64,000 nucleotides of DNA from Muscardinus avellanarius (GCA_963383645.1 OY726561.1:136336404-136400403); one strand, 5' to 3'; positions 9,428 to 20,010 are shown, numbered from the stretch's first letter. Translations and numbers: made by a program. The notes: a model not told the origin generated them from the letters alone.

Positions 9428-9475
9428 TTTCCTACCTCATTTTCCCTCCCTCTCCCCCAGGACTTCAGTCCCTTA
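9428..9475 (-). other. Polypurine tract next to the candidate 3' LTR
   Basis: On the minus strand the stretch reads as an almost uninterrupted run of G and A leading into the LTR start. On plus it is 'cattttccctccctctccc' with flanking pyrimidines. In a retrovirus the polypurine tract primes plus-strand synthesis and sits immediately before the 3' LTR. Allowing for the SINE now between them, this one has the right place and strand. Confidence 0.5.
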
Positions 9476-9664
9476 ATTTTTGTGGTACTGGGGTTTGAAC
9501 TCAGGGAGGTTCTCTCTCTGAGCCACACCCCCCAACCTTATTTTATTTTACATTTTTGATTTTGAAACAGGGCCTCACTAAGCTGCCAAGGCTGGCCTCA
9601 AACCTGTGTTTCTCCTGTCTCAGCCTCCCAAGTACTGGGATTACAGGATACGCACCACCTGGCT
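9476..9664 (-). mobile_element. B1-dID SINE, form A
   Basis: It reads 'tgtggtactggggtttgaac' and 'aaacagggcctcactaagct' through 'gcctcccaagtactgggatt'. A target duplication of type 'cttca(g/a)tcccttaat' lies at about 9,462-9,476 and 9,667-9,681. It lies within the candidate retroviral interior. Confidence 0.9.
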
Positions 9665-10154
9665 GCCTTCAATCCCTTAATCTTAAGGCTTGGTGCGGGG
9701 TGAGCTGCGCCTCTTAGAGTGGCTTCAGGCTGGCGAGGGGTGCTGGCTCTGCCTAGCCCCAGGGATCGAAAGTCTCCTTCTGACAATCTAAGAAGACAGA
9801 AACTGGTCTCGGTTATCGAGATGAGCAGGAACTCTTGCGTTGCTGTCCTCTCAGTGGAGAATTGCTGTAATATTGGAGATGCAGATTTTATCACAAAACT
9901 GAGAAGGGAAGGAGTAAGAGAGCATGACTCATAGGCGCTCTCGGAGCTAACAGGGACAGAAATTTTTCTTTGTTCCTGTGTCCTTGACCTGCAAAAGCCC
10001 AAGAGGCGCAGGTTCAATTTCATAGCATCTTCTAAGGGCTAAGAGAAAAGTTTTGGGCATCAATGCCATATTCTATTTGTTCTGTAGGCCTAAAAGTAGA
10101 AGTACCGCTCTAGATGATAAAAGTGGAACAGACCGGGAAAGCCAAAGTGAGAAC
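9665..10154 (-). other. Candidate retroviral interior segment, no frames
   Basis: This unique-looking DNA lies between the 3' LTR side and the L1 pair. No retroviral motif is readable. It is assigned to the interior only by position between the two LTR copies. A 71-codon plus frame at 9,719-9,934 has no recognisable features. Confidence 0.3.
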
Positions 10155-10850
10155 AGAATATTCTCCAGGTTTTCATTTTCCTGCAAGTGACATTACTTTC
10201 TTCTTTATTGCGGAGTGGAATTCCAGTGTGTGCATATTCCATAATTTTGCAACTGTTGATGGAGACCTAGCTTGGTTCCATGATCTGGCTATTGTTAATT
10301 ATGCTGCTATAAACATAGATATGAATATATTACTATCATTTTCTGACTTAAGTCCTTTTGGAAAGATACCCAGGAGTGAGAGAGCTGGACTGTATGATGG
10401 ATCCATTCCCAATTTTCTGAGGAATCTCGTAGCAGCCACACCAATTTGCAGTCCCAACAACTGTATAGAAGAGTTCCTGTTCCCCCAAACCCTCGCTGGC
10501 ATTGATTGTTGTTTGACTTACGATGGTTTCCATCCTGATTAGGGTTAGATGGACTCTCAGGGTAGTTTTGACTTGTACCTCCTTGATTGCTAATGATGTT
10601 GAACATTTTTTTTTCATATATTTATTGGCCATTTGTATCTCTTCTTTTGTGAAATATCTGTTTAGTTCAATTGCCCATTTCTTGATTGGGTTTTTTTTTG
10701 TATTAAGTCTTTTAAGTTCTTTTTATATTCCAGATATTAGTCCTCTATCAGCGGAATAGTTGGCAAAGATCTATTCTGTAGGCTTCCTTTTTAGACTCCT
10801 TTGATGATCAGAAACCTTTTTAGTTTAATGCCGTGTGGGAGGTCTTTTAA
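10155..10850 (-). mobile_element. L1 ORF2 3' region and 3' UTR start, antisense
   Basis: Reversed L1 landmarks: 'ttttcctgcaagtgacatta', 'tccatgatctggctattgtt', 'gctgctataaacatagatat', 'aatctcgtagcagccacacc', 'gctaatgatgttgaacattt' and 'ttctgtaggcttcctttt'. It overlaps the same part of L1 as the plus-strand element that follows, so the two are separate insertions. It is more diverged than its partner. Confidence 0.85.
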
Positions 10851-10961
10851 ATGGCTCCATGACTATGGCTCTTTTTACCACCATAATAGAATACTTGTCT
10901 CTGATTATACTTTTCTGTTGGGTGTTCAAGACCAAGTTATGTTAGGCAAACAGAATTTTTA
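10851..10961 (-). other. Short spacer between the two L1 copies
   Basis: About 110 bases without clear L1 match ('ctctttttaccaccataata', 'gggtgttcaagaccaagtta'). It probably belongs to the retroviral interior into which both L1 copies landed. Confidence 0.3.
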
Positions 10962-10974
10962 AAAAATTATTTTA

Positions 10975-12036
10975 AAGCAAATATCAACAAGTGGGACAGC
11001 ATCAAACTAAAAAGCTTCTTCTCGTCAAAGGAAACCATCAAGAACCTAAAGAGGAAGCCTACAGAATGGCAGAAGATCTTTACCAGTCACCACTCTGATA
11101 GGGGGCTGATATCCAGAATATACAAAGAGCTCAAAAGACTCTGCACTAGCAAAACAAACAACCCAATCAAGAAATGGGCAATCGAATTGAATAGACACTT
11201 TACAAAAGAAGAGATACAAATGGCCAATAGATACATGAAAAGACGTTCTTCATCATTAGCCATCAGGGAGATGCAAATCAAAACTACGCTGAGATTCCAT
11301 CTAACCCCAGTCAGATTGGCAAGCATAAAGAAATCAAACAACAAATGCTGGCGAGGATGTGGGGAGAGAGGAACTCTTTTACACTGTTGGTGGGAATGCA
11401 AACTAGTTCAGCCACTATGGAGATCTGTGTGGAGATTCCTAAGAAAGGTTGGAATAGATCCACCATATGATCCAGCTATACCACTCCTGGGTATCTTTCC
11501 AAAGGGGTTGAATCTAGAGAACTACAGCAACATATGCATATCTATGTTCATAGCAGCACAATTTGTAATAGCCAAAATTTGGAAACAACCTAGGCCCCCA
11601 ACAACAGATGAATGGTTTGCAAAGTTATGGGAAATACACACAATGGAATTCTATTCAGCTATAAAGAAGAACAAAATCACATCATTCGTAAGATGGAAAG
11701 TGCTGGAAAGCATTATGTTAAGTGAGACCAGCCAAACACAGAAAGAGAAGGGACATATGTTTCCTAATATGCCCGAACGAGTGAGCATTGGGGATACCAG
11801 AGGGACTCCAGATAATGGAAGGGAAATCTCAGCAAAGTTTGAATGGAAAACTAAGAGAGGAAGGAGACTGAACTTGATTGATGAGCGGCTATTTCCAAAT
11901 AGGTGTAAAAGTACGAATATAGCAAGGTTAGCCTGGGTATTAAGTATCGGGAGGGGGGAAGGGAAATGAGGGAGGGGGAGAGGGCACCAAATACAGATTA
12001 AATGTATTACATTTACTTTCAATAAAAATATATATT
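10975..12036 (+). mobile_element. 5'-truncated L1, 1.06 kb, with target duplication
   Basis: It runs from 'caaatatcaacaagtgggac' through ORF2 to a G/A-rich 3' UTR tract (11,948-11,990) and the end 'ttactttcaataaaaatata'. The target duplication aaaaattatttta is at 10,962-10,974 and about 12,037-12,049. It is younger than the neighbouring antisense L1, since it is less diverged and keeps a 260-codon frame. Confidence 0.92.
11187..11969 (+). pseudogene. L1 ORF2 C-terminal remnant (260 codons open)
   Basis: The frame encodes the C-terminal end of the L1 ORF2 protein, which carries endonuclease and reverse transcriptase domains upstream; both are absent here. The cysteine-rich motif CX3CX7HX4C is intact at C54, C58, H66 and C71, followed by a WWECK-like and an SAIKKNK-like segment. 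The ATG used is internal to ORF2, and the frame runs past the usual stop into the 3' UTR. It cannot make a working ORF2 protein. Transcription, if any, would be read-through. Confidence 0.85.
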
Positions 12037-12049
12037 AAAAATTATTTTA

Positions 12050-12940
12050 TTCTTAGGGTCAGTCAGGGCTCCTCCAAAGTCACTTTTAGGGGCTTTATGA
12101 GGAACCTCTTGGCTCTATTAATGTTTTTCTCTATCATTTGTGCTTTCTGCCAGAACGGGCCAAGGTCTTGCTGACCACATGGCTTCCCTTGAAGCACTGG
12201 TACATGTGTCAGGTATTTTGGATTATAGCAGTGAGATTGCTAACTAAAACAGATGCCAAGTCTTGAGGCATATTTAGTTATCTTTTCTTAAGGAAGATTG
12301 TCATAATATAATTAGGAACACACATATATAAGCTTGAAAAAGGCTGTCACTATTAACAATTTTTGTTTAAAGAACACCAGCTTAGTGAAGTGTAAGTTTT
12401 GCATTTTAGAAGATACTCAGGAAACACAAATGTATTTAATATACAAAAAATGGTAATATTTAACATTACAGTTACACAGAAGTTTATATATATATATATA
12501 TATTTTAACTTAGCTTTTACCTTTGGAGTGAAATTTAGAATCTGTGGCTTAGTAGTGCTATAATTACAAATATATCTAGGTTAATAGCATTGATAAAAAT
12601 CGAATAGCTTTAGACATTTTATAAGTTTAGGAAACAGTATGAATGGTCATAAATAAAATTATTATCTGATGTACAATTGTATCTTATAAAATAATACAGC
12701 ATTTATTTATCCAAAGCAAACAGATATAAACTAGGTTTTAAATGCCAGGCTTTTAAATTTTTAATCTGATTGGTGCTAAATATATATGGCAGAAATTAAA
12801 AATTATTGACCATTCTATATGTTTAAAATTCAGATATAATGCATATTATATAATAGAGCACTTATTAGGTTATCTTACATGTATTAAACTTATATATCTT
12901 TAATTCTATATAAATTTTAGTATGTTTGGTAAAAGCTTAG
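12050..12940. other. AT-rich candidate retroviral interior, with an LTR-like 3' end piece
   Basis: The first 200 bases end in 'caggtattttggattatagc' and 'agtgagattgctaactaaaa', which resembles a MaLR LTR 3' end. The rest is AT-rich with a TA run at 12,488-12,504 and no open frame. It is assigned to the retroviral interior by position only. Confidence 0.3.
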
Positions 12941-12956
12941 ATACACAGCATATTTA

Positions 12957-13188
12957 TTTATTTATTTATTTTTAGATTCTGTATGGTTTATCTATTTATT
13001 TTAGGATTAATATAACATTTAGTTTAATTTCTTTTTAAAAAAATTTTTAATTGAACATAAATGGTATACATTTAAACTATACTTGATGCCCTCTCCCCCC
13101 TCCCGCCCCTGTTTTCCCTTCCCCCCTCCCAACAATGATTGTCCCGGGTAACCATGCCATATGCATAATTTTACACATATTCGGATGG
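12957..13188 (-). mobile_element. 5'-truncated L1 3' end with a possible 3' transduction
   Basis: L1 3' UTR sequence is at about 13,030-13,188 on minus ('aattgaacataaatggtata', 'gccctctccccc' tract). A target repeat atacaYagcatattta is at 12,941-12,956 and 13,189-13,204 (one mismatch). Between the L1 end near 13,030 and the left target site is about 70 bases of non-L1 DNA that itself ends in an ATTT-rich run, as expected when a transcript reads past the first poly(A) signal and carries flank with it. Confidence 0.6.
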
Positions 13189-13204
13189 ATACATAGCATA
13201 TTTA

Positions 13205-13778
13205 GCCTTTAGATGTGTACACATTTCTAGTAACAGATATATAGGGTGTCAAATATACTATAGTAATTCAAAATAATAGTTACTCATTTAGCCCGAGCTA
13301 TAAAGTGGTACTTTAAAAACTGTAAAACAGACACCTAAAGAAACCCTGACTTTTCTAATACTCAGTTTTCTCAGTTCTCAAAGGCCTAACAGTGATAGCA
13401 ATCACAGGAGATTATCTTTGTAAAACACACAGTGTTTTAAGCCAGTTCTTTGTAAATGTTACCAGAGCAGAAAACTTTATTGTTTTAGGTATACAGAACT
13501 AGATTCTGGTTTTATATCCGTGTATCAAATTTGACCTTAGAATACCTTTCAAATAATCTTTTTAAGTTATAGCCAAACTATATATACAGACCTTCTACAA
13601 CTTAAACATTCTACAACTTACATCCTTAGTTTTTGTTCCGAGACAGTCCAGTCATCTCATTTTATAACCAGAATCTTACCATACAAAATGCTTTTTCATC
13701 TAAAAGAATTTCCCTTTTTCGTTTTAACTTTCTTCACCAAAATGCGCCCCATACTTATAACTTAATTTTTCCCCTTTA
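13205..13778. other. AT-rich candidate retroviral interior
   Basis: No frame over about 50 codons, no repeat recognised, no splice or promoter signal. It is placed in the retroviral interior because it lies between the two LTR copies. Confidence 0.3.
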
Positions 13779-13990
13779 GGTAGGTTCAGTGGCACGCACC
13801 TGTAATTCTAGCACTTGGAAAGCTAAGACAGAAGTATCACAGGTTCAAGACCAGCCTAAGCAACTTAACAAACCCTTCAGCAACTCAGTCAGACCCCATT
13901 TCAAAGTAGAAAAGGCTGGGGAATGTGGCTAGAGGTAGAACGACCCTGGTCTCAATCCCCAGTACCAAAACAAAAAACAAACGAACAAAA
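13779..13990 (+). mobile_element. B1-dID SINE, diverged form A
   Basis: The B1 arm 'aggttcagtggcacgcacct' and 'aagaccagcctaagcaactt' is followed by the ID arm 'gaatgtggctagaggtagaa' and a CAAA-type tail. It is among the most diverged copies here. Confidence 0.85.
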
Positions 13991-14279
13991 AACTCAAAGC
14001 AAAACTTCTTTTATTTTATTCCCTTTTTCTTAGCATTTTAAAACTTAGATTTTGAAGCAATCTTTATACTTTTTTAAAATTTAAACAAATTACTTCTCTT
14101 TTTCAGTAGGATAGAAACTGTATGTTCTTAGGATTAAGGAAGACCCAAAAAGAAAACAATCTTAAAATTTCTCTTACGTATAAAAGCACGTTAGATAAAC
14201 CCAAATGTATTTTCTTTTTGCTGAGTTTAAGAAGACAAGAATACTTGAACTTATATTTAACAATTGACATTTTAGTACT
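13991..14279. other. AT-rich candidate retroviral interior
   Basis: Unannotatable AT-rich DNA between two SINEs. It has no open frame and no motif. Confidence 0.3.
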
Positions 14280-14293
14280 TTAATAACAGATTT

Positions 14294-14496
14294 TTTGGAG
14301 GGTTTGGGGATGGAACCCAGGGGCATTCCACCTCTGAGCTACAACCCTGCCCTACTTTTTATTCTTTATTTTGAAACAGGGTCTCACTGAGTTACAGAGG
14401 GCCTCACTAAGTAGCTGAGGCTGGTCGCGAACAGCGATCCTCTGGTCTCAGCCTCCAGAATGCTGGGATTACAGGCGTGTACCACCACACCCGGCT
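14294..14496 (-). mobile_element. B1-dID SINE, form A
   Basis: The reversed ID arm 'gatggaacccaggggcattc' and B1 arm 'gaaacagggtctcactgagt' run through 'tgtaccaccacacccggc'. Approximate target repeats 'taataacagatttt' and 'taataactcggatttt' flank it. Confidence 0.92.
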
Positions 14497-14665
14497 TAAT
14501 AACTCGGATTTTAAAACATATGCATTTGTAAATGTTTATTCCACTTATACTTGCTTAATTTACTCATATTATGTTGTATTTAATATTTAGTATTTTACTC
14601 ATTTAATATTTATTTTAGATTACCCACGAAAACCAAGGTATCAAATAAGTGTAGATAGCATCTTT

Positions 14666-15091
14666 TGTGTGTATATGTGTGTGGGGGGGGGTTACTGGGA
14701 GTTGAACCCATGAGTGTTCTGCCTCTCAGCTACCAGTAAGTCTGATTTTTATTTTAAAACCAGAGTCTTACTAGCCGGGCGTGGCGGCGCACGCTTATAA
14801 TCCCCGCGCTTGGGAGACAGAGACAGGAGGATGACGCAGGTTCAAAGCCAGCCTTGCTGGCTTAAGAGACCCTGTTTCCAAATAAAAATATAAAATAGGT
14901 CTGGGAGTGTGGCCCAGAGGTAAAAGGGTTCCAGCCGCAGTACTACCAAAAACAAACAAACAAACAAACAAAGTCTCACTAAGTTGCTGAGAACCTTGCT
15001 AAATTGTTGAGGCTGGCCTCGAACCTTGATCCTCCTGTCTCCGCCTCCTAAGTACTTGCGTTACAGGCATGCACCTCTGCACCCAGCTCAC
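14666..15091 (-). mobile_element. Old form A SINE, split by a younger form B SINE
   Basis: The outer copy is seen at 14,666-14,771 ('actgggagttgaacccatga') and 14,971-15,091 ('aagtctcactaagttgctga' to 'gcacctctgcacccagct'). Its target duplication agatagcatcttt is at 14,653-14,665 and 15,092-15,104. The inner plus-strand copy interrupts the B1/ID linker. This is a two-step insertion with both sets of footprints preserved. Confidence 0.93.
14774..14970 (+). mobile_element. B1-dID SINE, form B, nested
   Basis: It begins 'gccgggcgtggcggcgcacg', carries 'aagccagccttgctggctt', has a form B ID arm, and ends in (CAAA)n. A target duplication agtcttacta / agtctcacta flanks it (about 14,764-14,773 and 14,972-14,981). 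It is opposite in orientation to the host SINE. Confidence 0.93.
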
Positions 15092-15104
15092 AGATAGCAT
15101 CTTT

Positions 15105-16255
15105 AGTTGTTATTCCTGTCCCCTCAAAATCCTAAAGAGAACAGACCTTGTATTTTAAGCATCCATAAAAACAGGCAGATACAATTCTAATTGGCTAACA
15201 ACCTGGGGGGAAAATATGTGTTAATCATTGAATAATGTTTTTTACTTTTATGTTATACTGACAAATTTGAAAGATTTGTTATAGTTTTACTTAAGTCGTG
15301 TGAACTAAAAAGGTATTTGGATGTGTGCTTTTGTTGTTCCCAATTTATGAGCGCTTGCTTTATCTATAAGCCAATTTTGGCACCAGGCGGACAATAATCA
15401 CGTAAAAACATACATAGAAATTGATGGGAGAAATTATAGCTTTTGTTTCCTAGGTATTAATTACACCCCTGGGGACAAGAGACTTACACATGTTTACTGC
15501 ACATCTGTAACGTCAGATTTAGAGTTTCAGAAATGAAAGCACACCTGTCACCGATGTCTGTCAGGTGATTCTGTAATGGATTATAGACTAGAGGACACAA
15601 ACGTAGAAGCCCACGAAGCCGAGATGGCTGGCCAGCGTCTATCAATCATGGCGCCCTTGCACCATGGGGCAGGTCCATCTCACCAACCATCAGTACTGTT
15701 TATCCCTCGGGGAGAGATAGTCAGACCTCTGCTCAGTTTTCTTCCTATTTAAAGAACAAGAAGCCAGTCTCTAGTTTACTTCTGGGTCAAGCCATGGAAC
15801 AAAAATCAAATTTTTCGCCCTTTAAGTCCCCTGCCTTAAAATAATTCCAATTATTTAGTATGCACCCGAAGGTAAGTTCTCATGGATAGATATCGAATTG
15901 CCGATGGTCTTGTCATTTGCTTTAAGGTGTTTGCTTATGTTACTCTGAAAAGAAAAAAGGGGGAAGTAGCACTTTTATTGTCTCTCTTGGGGTCAGACTT
16001 GGTTCGTCCCATGCTACCAGTCCACCCGCGGCTGCCGTGGAGTTGCCGCACAATCTGAATGCACATCTCTGGAGCATTCCATCTGCAAATTATTGGTAAT
16101 TCAGAGTCCTTAATGACAAAGTGCAGCTCTTAGGCTGCTCTATCAGCACCTACCAGATCATCTGAGCCTTCTCTGAGTCCTCAGGAATAAAAGTTCGTTA
16201 TGCGAAAGAATATCTCTGAGATCTTAAGCAATTTACTTGTGCTTAAAAACTTACA
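15105..16255. other. Candidate retroviral interior, largest intact piece
   Basis: 1.15 kb without recognisable repeats. Features seen: a purine run at 15,950-15,967, a poly(A)-signal-like 'aataaa' at 16,187, and a CpG-bearing patch at 15,600-15,730. No frame over 60 codons survives on either strand, so any gag or pol content cannot be read by eye. Its identity is inferred from its place between the LTR copies. Confidence 0.3.
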
Positions 16256-16298
<43 letters not shown>

Positions 16299-16495
16299 TG
16301 CTAGGGATTGAACCCAGGGCTGTTCTACGTCTGAGCTACACCCCCATCCCAGTTTTTTATTCTTTTTTTCGAAACAGGGTCTCACTGAGTTGCAGAGGCC
16401 TCACTGAGTAGCTGAGGCTGGCTGCGAACCTGGGATCCTCCCGTCTCAGCCTCACAAGTACTGGGGTTACGAGCGTGCGCCACCATGCTCGGCTA
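16256..16495 (-). mobile_element. B1-dID SINE, form A, with (GT)n tail
   Basis: A GT run at 16,258-16,297 passes into 'ggtgctagggattgaaccca', and the B1 arm reaches 'gtgcgccaccatgctcggct'. Approximate target repeats 'aacttacatttgt' and 'aatttacaattgt' flank it. As in the copy at 1,758, the microsatellite is the SINE tail. Confidence 0.93.
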
Positions 16496-17687
16496 AGAAT
16501 TTACAATTGTATCATAGCGATGACCCAGAACTTTGTCGAGAGTTTTAAGATCTGAAGACATTTCTGAATGGAACAAAGTCAGGCGAACAACAAAACATCT
16601 TGAGTACAGCAGTTGCTGCTCCTCAGAGGTGGAGCCATTTTTTTTTTCCAGTTAGGTGACATCAGTAGGGTAGATATTTATCTTTACTAAAGCAAGAGGT
16701 CAGATGAGGGGATGACGTTTCTTTCCTGGATTTATCTAATTAAAGAAACAAGTTTGGACTCACTTATTTCCTTAAATACTCGGTACAAATAATAGCAAAA
16801 CCAACATACTTTAGGTAAGGCAAATTTCTGAAAATGTCCCCAAACCAAGAGTAACTAATCAGGACAGATGGGTTTCGCTAGAGCATAAAATATGAGATCA
16901 CACAGAGACAGTTTAGAACTTACATTTATAACAAACGTTTGGGAGGTAAATGTCCGACAGGTAAGGCACGAGGGTCTGTCTGATAGGTGGTGCTTAGCAG
17001 ACGTAGCTCTCCTGATGTTTTTCATCAGGGCTGAGTCCCTCCGTCAGGATATCTTAGGAGGACCCCATGTTTGATGAAATGGGGGGATGCCCCAGATACT
17101 GGGAGACCAATCCTCATGTGTGTCTCCTGGAGGAAAGACTTGTGTTCCCATTGACTCAGGAACGGTGTATGTTGGACTAAAAGGTGTGCCCTATGTTTGG
17201 CACTTTTTATGAATAAACACCCGTCTTCTAAGGGGAAGCAAGTTTAGTCAAGAAAAAGAGGAAGAGAGACATTGAGAGGGAAAACCTCCTTTAAGTCCCA
17301 TAACTAATGCCTTGCATTTAAAAAGCACACTTTTCTTAACCTGAGTCTAAAGGGGCCTGAGAGGTGACTCACTCATGTTTCAAGTACGGCTTAGAACACG
17401 TAACACCAAGAGATAGCTGAGAAGCCCCTGTGATGTCCTGCAGACGCAGAGTAAGGAAGAAGAAAAGGAGAAAAGGGACCACTAAGCTCCTACCAGGCTT
17501 CAGGGTTCAGAGACCCTTGCCAGGCCCCCAGGGTGTGCACAGCTTAGAGCGTTGCCTCTGCCACCTGAGAATAGGGAACTGTGATAGGAGAGACAGAGTT
17601 TATGATCTTTTAGTCCATGAAAATGAAGGAAACAGAGATTGAATTATGGAAGTTTATATACACACATAAAGCAAACAAAAACAAAGA

Positions 17688-17739
<52 letters not shown>

Positions 17740-17828
17740 AGAAGAGAAGAGAGAAAATATTTTAGTAGACTTAGCAATGTCTCTGAAGGCCTCATATGGG
17801 CCACCAAGAGATATCATGGGAGCAGGGT
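16496..17828. other. Candidate retroviral interior next to the 5' LTR
   Basis: 1.3 kb lies between the SINE and the LTR start. On the minus strand this would be the leader and gag side. It holds a GA run at 17,693-17,755, where three GA-only frames arise. No primer-binding site matching a tRNA 3' end that I recall is readable next to 17,828, and no frame over 80 codons survives. Confidence 0.3.
17693..17755. repeat. (GA)n microsatellite
   Basis: Nearly pure GA for about 60 bases with two single-base breaks. It lies a short distance inside the retroviral interior from the 5' LTR. It makes RE-repeat frames that should not be taken as protein. Confidence 0.95.
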
Positions 17829-18404
17829 TGAGTCCATGAAGGGTTTGGAGTAGTTCCCAGCGGGGGAAGAAGGGGTAACAACTCAGGATTCACGGAGTTC
17901 TTGGCTTATCTCATTGAAAAGAATTTCAGGACAAACCAGCCAGAGACAGAAATAGATTTATTTAGGAAAGTAGGAAATGCACATTTAGGGTAGAAGGTGG
18001 GCCATGTCCACAGAGGGTGCACTCTGAGAGTTTGTAGCTCTTCAATGAAAGGAAATTTGTTGACAGCTGGGTATGGGAAGGTGTGTGAAGATGACATCAG
18101 GATGGTGATCACGAGCCAGTTTATGGTGGTCTGGTCATCTGTCATATCCTTAGGCTGGTCCTGGTCTCCATCACCTGGTCAGTGGTTAAGCTGGAAAATT
18201 CCATAAACTATAGGTTTCTCAAGATACTGTGTCTTACTAGCAGCACACAGGGTAATTATAGCTTTTTTCCTTTTTTTTTTTTAGCTAACTTTAAGATTTA
18301 TAGATTTCCTAGGAACTTAGGGAAGAGAGGGCTGGGAGAATGAACTGGTTTAGTGAGTAAAGGTATGAGGAAATTTAGCAGCAGGCTTTTATATTAGAGT
18401 TACA
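17829..18404 (-). mobile_element. Candidate 5' LTR of a minus-strand endogenous retrovirus
   Basis: 576 bases aligning in order with 8,613-9,124. On minus it starts TGTAACTC at 18,404 and ends ...GGACTCA at 17,829, giving the TG...CA ends usual for LTRs. The poly(A) signal on minus is at 17,957-17,962. The surrounding old L1 resumes directly after it at about 18,405. No intact promoter is claimed, as the copy is strongly decayed. Confidence 0.6.
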
Positions 18405-18826
18405 TTTTTACCTATTTCTTTTATTTCTTCTATCTTACCTCAATCTGTTTTATTGATATTATATTACTGCACTCTTTCAGTTATTGTAGATTTTTATAAT
18501 ACTTCTAAAAGTCAAATATAGCATAAATTCCCCAAATGTATTCTTCTTTTTAATGATTATTTGGTTATTTTGGGTTCTTAGCATTTCCCTATGAATACTA
18601 ACATTAGCTTTTCTATTTCTATAAAAAGCCTTGTTATGCTAAAACTTTGATTGGAATTGCATAGATTAAATTGGGGAATAATTAATATTTTAACAATATA
18701 GTGCCTTTCAGTCCATGAACATAGTATATCTTTTTATTTCTGTAGGTTCTCTTTAGTTTCTCTTAGTAAGTTTTTATGGTTTTCAGTGAATAGAATTTGA
18801 ACATACTTTGTTAAAAATGTCTCTAA
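18405..18826 (-). mobile_element. Old L1, antisense, right part (continues from 8,605)
   Basis: Landmarks 'aatctgttttattgatatta', 'tttggttattttgggttctt', 'gattggaattgcatagatta', 'ttcagtccatgaacatagta' and 'tatggttttcagtgaataga' follow, in L1 order, the segment that stops at about 8,605. That makes 6,990-8,605 and 18,405-18,826 one element split by a 9.8-kb insertion. Confidence 0.7.
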
Positions 18827-19049
18827 GTAGCCGGGCGTGGTGGCTCATGCTTGTAATCCCAGCATTCTGGAGGCTGAGACAGGAGGATTGCAATTCGAGG
18901 ACAGCCTCAGCTACTAGTGAGTGAGGCCCTTTGCAACTCAGTGAGACCCTGTTTCAAAATAAAGAATAAAAAATAGGGCTGGGGGTATAGCTCAGAGGTA
19001 GAATGCCCCTGAGTTCCATCCCCAGTACCACACACACACACACACACAA
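18827..19049 (+). mobile_element. B1-dID SINE, form A, complete, with CA tail
   Basis: 'gccgggcgtggtggctcatg' through 'cagctactagtgagtgaggc', then the ID arm 'ggtatagctcagaggtagaa' and a (CA)n tail at 19,030-19,048. The CA tail is a short example of the tails that expand elsewhere in the window. Confidence 0.93.
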
Positions 19050-19829
19050 ATTGATTTCTCCCAGCCCAAGTGTGTCCCTTCCTTGAGATGACAGGGCCTT
19101 GTCCTTGTATGTAGGCCAGTCTCAAAGGGATGCTGGGCACACAGCCGGTCTCAGCAGCCAGGTCAGTGAGCAAGGGAGCTGGGGAAACCCTTCCCAAGGC
19201 CTGTCTGTCCAGCAACCAAGTAGGCTAATGTTTTGGTGGAGGTGATCTCTAAAAGATCCTGGAGAGAAGAAGTCTACCTGTAACCTGCTTGGCATGGAGA
19301 GGTAGAGGGTGTCTTCCTGTGCCATCTGGAAGACGGTGTCCATCCTGGCATTAGAATGACTCAGCCCATGTTTCTGGGTACCCACTATCTGGTCTCTTGT
19401 GCTCAGTGCCCGTGCACAGTGATGATCAAGAAACAGCCCTGCCCTTGTGCCACTCACCATCCAGTAGTGAAACTGACCTGCCAATAGCCAATGAGCAAAC
19501 ACTGCAGCCGCAGGTTCTTAAGAAAGTCATCACCTGACCCCGAGGTTGTGGCCGGCAGTCAGGAAAGGCTTCCGGGGAGGGCCGTGACCCAGTTTCTGAA
19601 GAAAAAGAGTTACAGCAGACCTTATTAGTTTCTTTGGGGGCAGAGGTGGGACATTTAGAGGATTTCCTTTCAACAGTTCTGATAAGCTGAGCACAGTCAC
19701 CACTTCTTACCACGCCTCTGCCGACGTCACCTGGCCGCCCTACGTGAGTCAGATCCTTGGCTGGGAGCCTGGTGCAGGCTCGTGGTCTTCCCATCCCGTA
19801 CACGGTGGCACTTGGGGTGTCCTAAGCGT
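19050..19829. other. Unique sequence, no gene seen
   Basis: No repeat recognised. Overlapping minus-strand frames of 102, 126 and 125 codons cover 18,907-19,803 in different frames. None has a domain I recognise, and several begin or end in SINE sequence. Coding potential is unsupported. Confidence 0.4.
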
Positions 19830-20010
19830 CCACCCTCTGTGCTGGGCGGGGTGCACTGTGGGCGGGACGTCTCATCTCCAGGCTGTTCTTTCGGGTCCAT
19901 ATTTTAACCTTCATTTTAGAGATGACCAAACTGAGGCTGAGAGGGGCTCAGTTTTGTCTCAACCCACACAGCTAGAAAGAGACCAAAGATCTCTTTGCAC
20001 AAAGATCTGT
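19830..20010 (+). mobile_element. MIR element remnant
   Basis: 'tgtgctgggcggggtgcact', 'cattttagagatgaccaaac', 'tgaggctgagaggggctcag' and 'cacacagctagaaagagacc' are the ordered core phrases of MIR. It is ancient and diverged. Confidence 0.65.

Noticed and set aside
15950..16195. Plus-strand purine run followed by an AATAAA, read as a second polypurine tract and LTR
   Set aside because: No matching second LTR copy was found for this orientation. The minus-strand LTR pair explains the region better.
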